From Vallitalea maricola (GTDB taxonomy: Bacteria > Bacillota > Clostridia > Lachnospirales > Vallitaleaceae), in contig NZ_BTPU01000111.1 of NCBI RefSeq assembly GCF_036985595.1, positions 1 through 20,738 of the forward strand: DNA of 20,738 bases, read 5' to 3'. How positions within the stretch are numbered: the first letter of the stretch is position 1; each line of letters opens with the position of its first letter. Made by a program: the position numbers and the translations under genes. The notes beneath the pieces were generated by a model, which was not told where the DNA came from, made no database searches, and saw nothing but the letters and a program-made list of their open reading frames with translations. This document shows positions 16,088 to 20,738 of the stretch, piece after piece.

Positions 16088-16909
16088 TTACTCACCTAGC
16101 ATTGCTTTAACATTATTAATTGCTCGTTTAGTATATAGGCGTGGTTCATTTATATAGGCTGTTACTAGCTCAATTGTTAAATATCCTTGATAATTTATTT
16201 CTTTCAATTCTTCCAATAGTTCCTGAAGTGGAAGATTACCTTCACCCGGCATTACATGAGTATCACTGCTACCATCGCTATCAATGATATGCATATGCTG
16301 CATTTTTTCACCAAGCTTATCGAAATAAGTCATAATTGACTCGTGCTGAACATATGGCGGTACAATATCACACATACCCGCTAAATGATTGGAAGGAATT
16401 TGTTTGAATACCTCAACAAGATCATTCGCACTCTTCACAACGTTAGATTCATAAGGAGTCAGCGCTTCTAAAATCAGCTTATGATCTAATTGTTCTGCAT
16501 AATCAGTAAGCTCTCTAATATTCAACATTAATCTTTCCCAGATTTCTTCAGTAGTTGCATAATACCCAGCATGCGAAGCAGAAATCAAAGTAAAACCTGC
16601 TCCCATTTCCTTTGCCATATCCATAGATAACTTGATATAGTCAATAGAATCTCGACGCATTTTTTCGTCACCAATCATCATATTGTAAGGGTATGCATTT
16701 ATTTCAGGAGTGTAACCTATAATAGGCACACCATAATATTCCACAAAGCTTTTAAGTTGTTTTATATCCCCATTTTTAAGATCAGGAGCATATGCATGTG
16801 GCCTACCGCCCCATATTTCAATACCATCATACCCAAAGCGTTTCGCATCTTTAAATGCGTCTTCCAATGGATTTCTCATATATCCTAAAGTAAACATTCC
16901 TAATTTCAT
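16088..16909 (-). CDS. frlC: FrlC-type sugar epimerase (fructoselysine 3-epimerase-like)
   Basis: Cytoplasmic TIM-barrel epimerase of the xylose isomerase-like/AP endonuclease 2 fold, 273 residues. The sequence follows my recall of E. coli FrlC, which interconverts fructoselysine and psicoselysine, along nearly its whole length: YDGIEIWGGRPHAYAPDLK, PIIGYTPE, YPYNMMIGDE, LTPYESNVV, PYVQ, TYFDKLG, SDTHVMPGEG and ELVTAYINEPRLY. The four expected metal ligands are E148, D181, H207 and E247. AAAGGAG lies six bases before the ATG. It is the first gene of the cluster, behind a strong promoter and a leader of about 295 nt. The other frl genes (deglycase FrlB, PfkB-type kinase FrlD, transporter) are absent from the window, so the substrate could be another ketose such as psicose or tagatose. 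Confidence 0.85.
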   Translation of the reverse strand: MKLGMFTLGYMRNPLEDAFKDAKRFGYDGIEIWGGRPHAYAPDLKNGDIKQLKSFVEYYGVPIIGYTPEINAYPYNMMIGDEKMRRDSIDYIKLSMDMAKEMGAGFTLISASHAGYYATTEEIWERLMLNIRELTDYAEQLDHKLILEALTPYESNVVKSANDLVEVFKQIPSNHLAGMCDIVPPYVQHESIMTYFDKLGEKMQHMHIIDSDGSSDTHVMPGEGNLPLQELLEELKEINYQGYLTIELVTAYINEPRLYTKRAINNVKAMLGE

Positions 16910-17204
16910 AACAAGCTCCTTTCATCATTAAATACCTTAATATGATTAAGCCCCCATAATAACGTCGATCATCTGGATTATGGTCTTCAGTTTAATTAAA
17001 AGTTGCAGAACATAAAGAGTACCTGCCTATTTATGTCGTATTTTAAATAATTGCTCAGTTTCTCTGTTAGAACGAATATAAATATACTCACATATCTTCC
17101 TTCATGGTTCAAAAACCTCTGCTGTCTTCTCCCCTCCTTTATATTGTTATCTACAGTTATTTTAACAGTAGATATGTTTTTGGTATTTTTAAACCACTTT
17201 TCTC
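16910..17204 (-). promoter_or_regulatory. Long 5' leader of the frlC transcript
   Basis: About 295 nt separate the predicted transcription start (near 17204) from the frlC ATG. The leader holds an imperfect dyad (17148-17174, TATCTACAGTTA-TTT-TAACAGTAGATA, one internal mismatch per arm), a ribosome-binding-like AAAGGAGGGG near 17140-17130, and a possible 31-codon leader frame (GTG 17091 to TAA 16996). Two small stems lie near the gene (CCATAAT/ATTATGG at 16954-16983 and CTTAAT/ATTAAG at 16936-16950). No known riboswitch or T-box signature was recognised. Confidence 0.5.
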
Positions 17205-17210
17205 AATTTC

Positions 17211-17239
17211 AGTATATCACCTCTCTTTAAAATAGTCAA
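17211..17239 (-). promoter_or_regulatory. Strong sigma-A type promoter of the frlC-btpA-kinase cluster
   Basis: Minus strand: TTGACT (17239-17234), a 17 bp spacer, TATACT (17216-17211). An AGTTGCAT half-site (17265-17258), also present in the btpA promoter dyad, lies about 20 bp upstream of the -35 box. Confidence 0.75.
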
Positions 17240-17347
17240 TATATCAATATTATACAAATGCAACTATACTTTTTTTATAACTTTTTACCAAGTTATTCGT
17301 CATATAATGATAATTACATATATAATTTCCTTTTTTATATACCAATA

Positions 17348-17376
17348 TTGACAAGTGCACCCATTTTTTATATACT
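17348..17376 (+). promoter_or_regulatory. Near-consensus sigma-A promoter of the HAD phosphatase gene
   Basis: TTGACA (17348-17353, perfect), a 17 bp spacer, TATACT (17371-17376), about 65 bp before the start codon. It is divergent from the frlC promoter, with roughly 110 bp between the two -35 boxes. Confidence 0.8.
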
Positions 17377-17442
17377 TAAATTACTCAACAATCTTTAATT
17401 TTGGATAATCCGTTACAATATTAAGAAAATGGAGGTTATCAG

Positions 17443-18069
17443 ATGTATAAAACAATTATTTTTGATGTAGATGGGACACTTATAGATACCTCGAAAGCTG
17501 TACTATATTCTTTACAGCAAGCTATTTTGGAAGTAGAACATAAAAATATTCCATTAAATAAATTATATTTTGCATTAGGTATACCCGGGAAAAACTCAAT
17601 AAAATCATTAAACATTAAACATCAAAATGCTTGTGTTCTTAGATGGGATGAATTGTATCAGGAATATTTTATTAAAACTTCAAAAATGTTTGATGGGATA
17701 ATTGATACTCTAGAAGCATTAAAAGCCAAGGGAATTAACCTTGGTATAGTCACTTCAAAAGAGATTTCAGAGAAAAATAGAGATTTTAAAATACTTAACC
17801 TGTCTGAAGATTATTTTAATTCAATTATTTGTTTGGAAGAAACCGTCAATCATAAGCCTCATCCTGAACCACTGCTTCATTATTTGGAAAAAACCAGCAC
17901 AAATCCTTGGGAAGCAATATACATAGGTGATACCATCCATGATATGAAATGTGCCCATGCTGCAAATGTGGATTTTGCTCTTGCTTTATGGGGTGCACAA
18001 GATACAACAGGTATCGTTGCTCAATATTCCTTATCTCATCCAAAAGAATTGCTAAAATTAGCTTTTTGA
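17443..18069 (+). CDS. HAD-family phosphatase (phosphoglycolate phosphatase-like)
   Basis: Haloacid dehalogenase-superfamily phosphohydrolase of 208 residues, subfamily IA with an alpha-helical cap (about 15-85). Motif I is FDVDGTLIDT with nucleophile D8 and general acid D10; motif II is T104/S105 in GIVTSKE; motif III is K138 in NHKPHPEP; motif IV is D163/D167 in YIGDTIHDMKCAHAA. GGAGG lies seven bases before the ATG. It is similar to Gph/PpaX/beta-phosphoglucomutase-like proteins, and the substrate (a phosphoglycolate or sugar phosphate) cannot be read from sequence. It is monocistronic, with its own strong promoter and terminator, and divergent from the sugar cluster. Co-regulation with that cluster is possible but only inferred from position. 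Confidence 0.9.
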   Translation: MYKTIIFDVDGTLIDTSKAVLYSLQQAILEVEHKNIPLNKLYFALGIPGKNSIKSLNIKHQNACVLRWDELYQEYFIKTSKMFDGIIDTLEALKAKGINLGIVTSKEISEKNRDFKILNLSEDYFNSIICLEETVNHKPHPEPLLHYLEKTSTNPWEAIYIGDTIHDMKCAHAANVDFALALWGAQDTTGIVAQYSLSHPKELLKLAF

Positions 18070-18141
18070 CAATGATAAATTCTGTATTTAGACCAAAAAT
18101 ATATACCTTTTTCATAATTTTTTGAAGAATTGGTTTAGATA

Positions 18142-18179
18142 GGGGCTGTAGGAAGATACATTTTCCCACAGCCCTTTTT
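18142..18179 (+). terminator. Rho-independent terminator of the HAD phosphatase gene
   Basis: GGGCTGT (18143-18149) pairs with ACAGCCC (18168-18174), extended after one mismatch by GGAA/TTCC, and is followed by TTTTT. The minus strand lacks a comparable T-run after the stem, so it probably does not serve radA. Confidence 0.88.
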
Positions 18180-18212
18180 CTTGTATTTGCATATATATTT
18201 TTTTAACTGCCA

Positions 18213-19571
18213 CTAAAAAATATAATTCAAAGCCTCGGCAACATTCTGAACCCCTATTACCTTAATACCATCATTGTTAATACCTTTCACATTAGCCTTT
18301 GATATAATACATGACTCAAAACCTAATTTCTTGGATTCAAGTATTCTTTGTTCTGCCATTGTAATCCCTCTAACCTCACCAGTAAGACCGACCTCGCCCA
18401 TAATAACAGTCTTAGGGTTTATTGGTATATTTTTAAAGCTTGATGCAATGGCACATATGATGCCAAGGTCAAGAGCGGGTTCTGTGATCTTCAGTCCTCC
18501 AGCGATATTCACATAACCATCATAGCTTGCCAACTGCATGCCTATTTTTTTTTCGAGTACAGCCATAAGAAGTACAACCCTATTGTAATCCGTTCCTGTT
18601 GCCGTACGTCTTGGCATACCAAAATTAGTGGGACTCATTAATGCTTGTACTTCAACTAGCATAGGTCTGGTTCCTTCCATACAGCAGGTTACTATAGAAC
18701 CGGGGCTGTTAAGTGGTCTGCCTGTTAGCATATATTCTGATGGATTGGGGACTTCTTCTAATCCTTTATCTCTCATCTCGAATACACCTATTTCATTAGT
18801 CGAGCCGAATCTGTTTTTGACAGCTCTAAGTACTCTGTAAGATGCACTTCTAACCCCTTCAAAGTATAATACCGTATCCACCATATGTTCTAATACACGG
18901 GGTCCAGCTATAGCACCTTCTTTAGTTACATGTCCAACAATGAATGTTGATACTCCAAGTCCTTTGGCAACTTTCATTAATGAGGATGTAACCTCTCTGA
19001 CTTGACTTACGCTTCCAGCAGCTGATGTTATATCATCACTAAAGATGGTCTGGATGGAATCAACTATTACTACACTTGGTTGTAATTCCTTGATAGCTTT
19101 GATACATAATGAGAGATTGGTTTCAGTGTATAGAGTCAACCTTTCTCCATTAACTTCTAATCTATCTGCCCTCATTTTTATTTGTTGCAGGGATTCTTCT
19201 CCTGATATGTATAAGACGTCTATATCTTGTCCGCAGAGATATTGACACATTTGCAGCAATAATGTTGATTTTCCTATCCCTGGATCACCGCCAACCAAAG
19301 TCAGTGAACCTTTTACTATTCCTCCGCCAAGTACACGGTCTAATTCACTAATCTTGGTTGATACTCTTTCTTCTTCGTTCATTTCTATACATGAAAGCTT
19401 TTTAGGCTTATTCTTAATATCTATATCATTATTGCTATGCACATTCTTTGTTTTTATCTTGACTTCTTCAACAAATGTGTTCCACTGTTTACATGCTGGA
19501 CATTGTCCCATCCACTTTGCTGACTCGTTACCACATTCTTGACATACAAATACACTTTTCTGCTTTGCCAT
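18213..19571 (-). CDS. radA: DNA repair protein RadA
   Basis: RecA-like ATPase that promotes branch migration during homologous recombination, 452 residues, the standard length. It has an N-terminal C4 zinc finger (C10, C13, C24, C27 in VCQECGNESAKWMGQCPAC). The Walker A motif is GGDPGIGKST (94-103) and the Walker B region VVIVDSIQT (167-175). The RadA-specific KNRFG motif is at 252-256, and the C-terminal domain is Lon protease-like (YVNIAGGLKITEPALDLGI onward) without proteolytic function in this family. GGAGG lies five bases before the ATG and directly abuts the stop of the upstream TagO-like gene (13 bp gap), so the two are co-transcribed. No strong terminator was seen after it on the minus strand. 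Confidence 0.97.
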   Translation of the reverse strand: MAKQKSVFVCQECGNESAKWMGQCPACKQWNTFVEEVKIKTKNVHSNNDIDIKNKPKKLSCIEMNEEERVSTKISELDRVLGGGIVKGSLTLVGGDPGIGKSTLLLQMCQYLCGQDIDVLYISGEESLQQIKMRADRLEVNGERLTLYTETNLSLCIKAIKELQPSVVIVDSIQTIFSDDITSAAGSVSQVREVTSSLMKVAKGLGVSTFIVGHVTKEGAIAGPRVLEHMVDTVLYFEGVRSASYRVLRAVKNRFGSTNEIGVFEMRDKGLEEVPNPSEYMLTGRPLNSPGSIVTCCMEGTRPMLVEVQALMSPTNFGMPRRTATGTDYNRVVLLMAVLEKKIGMQLASYDGYVNIAGGLKITEPALDLGIICAIASSFKNIPINPKTVIMGEVGLTGEVRGITMAEQRILESKKLGFESCIISKANVKGINNDGIKVIGVQNVAEALNYIF

Positions 19572-19584
19572 AACGTCCTCCCTA

Positions 19585-20535
19585 TTAAACTTTCAACAAC
19601 AATAGAATTATTGATATCAATCCCATGCAAAAATTAACTAAACATAGAAATGTAACTACTTGTTTTTGATTTAATCCTGCTGATAAAAGTCTGTAATGAA
19701 CTTGACTTCTATCTGCCTTATATACAGATTTTCCTTCTAAAAAGCGTTTTATTACTACAAAAATATTATCAAATATAGGTACACCTAATGCAAGAATTGG
19801 TATAAGTAAAGATAAAACGGTTGCTTGCTTAAATGCTCCATCCAACGCTATAACTCCTAATATATATCCTATAAAAGTTGCACCTGCATCGCCCATATAT
19901 ATTTGTGCGGGTTGCTTATTATATCTCAAATATCCTATAAGTACACCAGTTAATATAATAGCCATCATGGCTGAATTTACCTGACCTTTTGCTAATGCAA
20001 CAATAAATAATGTTACAGCAGATATGGCGGAAATACCACCAGCTAAACCGTCTAAACCATCAATAAAATTAATAACTGTTGTAACACCAAATATCCATGT
20101 GACAGTTAATATAAACTGTAGTATCACAGGCAGTAGAACATATTCATGTGTTATTGGATTTGTAAAACCATAAAAAACCATGCCTGATTGATAGGCAACA
20201 ACAGCTGCACCCATTTGTACAATAAATTTAGGTAACGCTGGAAATTCTTTTCTCTTGGTTTTAAACCAGTCATCAATGATACCAATGGATAAAATCATCA
20301 ATGAACCAATAAGTAATGCTATGGATTTGCTGTTTATTCCTCCATTGAAGAACAGATAAGTAACTATAAAACCTAGAAAGATTGCTATTCCTGCTAACCC
20401 TGGAACAGGGTTTTTATGGATTTTCCTAGATGTTGGTTTATCAACAAAATCAATTTTTATTGCGAATTTCTTTAGTTGTGGAATTAATAGATACACGATT
20501 AAAAAAGCTGTCAAAAAAGCTATAAAGTAATTCAT
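19585..20535 (-). CDS. TagO/WecA-type undecaprenyl-phosphate sugar-1-phosphate transferase
   Basis: Polytopic membrane enzyme of glycosyltransferase family 4 (MraY/WecA/TagO). It transfers a GlcNAc-1-phosphate-type group from a UDP-sugar to undecaprenyl phosphate, the first step of teichoic acid or other cell-wall glycopolymer synthesis. About ten hydrophobic helices span 316 residues. Motifs: KPTSRKIHKNPVPGLAG (33-49), IIDDW with D88/D89, NFIDGLDGLAGG (156-167) and MGDAGATFIG (214-223). The last cytoplasmic motif is DRSQVHYRLL (275-284), where most relatives have HIHHR. The start is ATG at 20535, with GAGGAGG five bases before it; an upstream in-frame ATG at 20607 precedes the promoter and is excluded. 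It is first in an operon with radA. MraY itself is unlikely given the WecA-type motifs. Confidence 0.9.
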   Translation of the reverse strand: MNYFIAFLTAFLIVYLLIPQLKKFAIKIDFVDKPTSRKIHKNPVPGLAGIAIFLGFIVTYLFFNGGINSKSIALLIGSLMILSIGIIDDWFKTKRKEFPALPKFIVQMGAAVVAYQSGMVFYGFTNPITHEYVLLPVILQFILTVTWIFGVTTVINFIDGLDGLAGGISAISAVTLFIVALAKGQVNSAMMAIILTGVLIGYLRYNKQPAQIYMGDAGATFIGYILGVIALDGAFKQATVLSLLIPILALGVPIFDNIFVVIKRFLEGKSVYKADRSQVHYRLLSAGLNQKQVVTFLCLVNFCMGLISIILLLLKV

Positions 20536-20561
20536 ATAATCCTCCTCATTTGCACAAAAAA

Positions 20562-20590
20562 ATAATATCATAAAACAATTATTTTTACAA
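20562..20590 (-). promoter_or_regulatory. Promoter of the tagO-like/radA operon
   Basis: Minus strand: TTGTAA (20590-20585), a 17 bp spacer, TATTAT (20567-20562), giving a leader of about 20 nt that includes the GAGGAGG ribosome binding site. Confidence 0.6.
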
Positions 20591-20629
20591 GGATATGCCA
20601 ATTTCACATCTTATTTTTTTCCATAACAA

Positions 20630-20651
20630 AGGACAGCCCTTAAGCTGTCCT
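20630..20651 (-). terminator. Hairpin terminator of the gene entering from the right
   Basis: AGGACAGC (20630-20637) pairs with GCTGTCCT (20644-20651), an 8 bp stem with a 6 nt loop, just past the stop at 20658. The minus-strand T-run after the stem (TTTGTT) is short, so strength is uncertain. Confidence 0.6.
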
Positions 20652-20657
20652 AGATTT

Positions 20658-20738
20658 TTATGCTTTTTTTATTGTTACGCTTTGCATTTCACAACTAGAA
20701 AAATCAACACTAAAACTTACTTTTCCAGCTAAGTTGGA
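20658..20738 (-). CDS. C-terminal end of an unidentified protein (partial)
   Basis: The last 26 codons and TAA stop of a minus-strand gene that begins beyond the window. The tail reads SNLAGKVSFSVDFSSCEMQS followed by VTIKKA. It looks like beta-strand sequence and is followed directly by a hairpin terminator, which supports a real coding end. There is not enough sequence to name the family. Confidence 0.6.
   Translation of the reverse strand, partial: SNLAGKVSFSVDFSSCEMQSVTIKKA

Noticed and set aside
20536..20607. 24-residue N-terminal extension of the TagO-like protein
   Set aside because: It would start upstream of the predicted promoter and contains the GAGGAGG ribosome binding site; the extra residues do not fit the family.

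Overview
The window looks like chromosome from a low-GC, Gram-positive, anaerobic-type member of the Clostridia. The reasons are the AT-rich sequence, strong GGAGG-type ribosome binding sites before most genes, occasional TTG/GTG starts, sigma-A style promoters (TTGATA/TTGACA, 17 bp, TATAAT/TATACT), the single-chain PurL-PurQ fusion, and a secreted clostridial alpha-toxin-type phospholipase C. Genus cannot be fixed from the sequence alone.

Layout. 1-1000 (minus): a response regulator overlapping a truncated sensor kinase by 4 bp, divergent from a sugar O-acetyltransferase (1112-1723). 1866-3470 (minus): zinc-dependent phospholipase C with two tandem PLAT-like domains. 3756-7526 (minus): full-length purL, divergent from a LysR-type regulator (7627-8511). 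The LysR gene converges on an M20 amidohydrolase (8681-9841, minus), and a nested inverted-repeat element of about 140 bp fills the gap. A zinc-ribbon membrane protein (9865-10707) lies just upstream of the amidohydrolase and probably shares its promoter. It is divergent from oligoendopeptidase pepF (10937-12691). A small Cys-rich protein with a MazG-like tail follows (12925-13335).

13462-16909 (minus) is a sugar-catabolism cluster: a FrlC-type ketosugar epimerase, a BtpA/SgcQ-type TIM-barrel protein and an FGGY carbohydrate kinase. A strong promoter with a leader of about 295 nt precedes it, and a second promoter with an overlapping dyad lies before btpA. A HAD phosphatase (17443-18069) is divergent from it under its own near-consensus promoter. 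No transporter, deglycase or regulator for this module lies in the window. The combination of FrlC-like epimerase, SgcQ-like protein and FGGY kinase is the best candidate here for an uncharacterised pathway.

The right end is housekeeping: a TagO/WecA-type lipid-linked sugar transferase gene followed by radA (18213-20535, minus), then the last 26 codons of an unidentified gene entering from the right. No tRNA, rRNA, CRISPR array, transposase or recognised riboswitch was seen.
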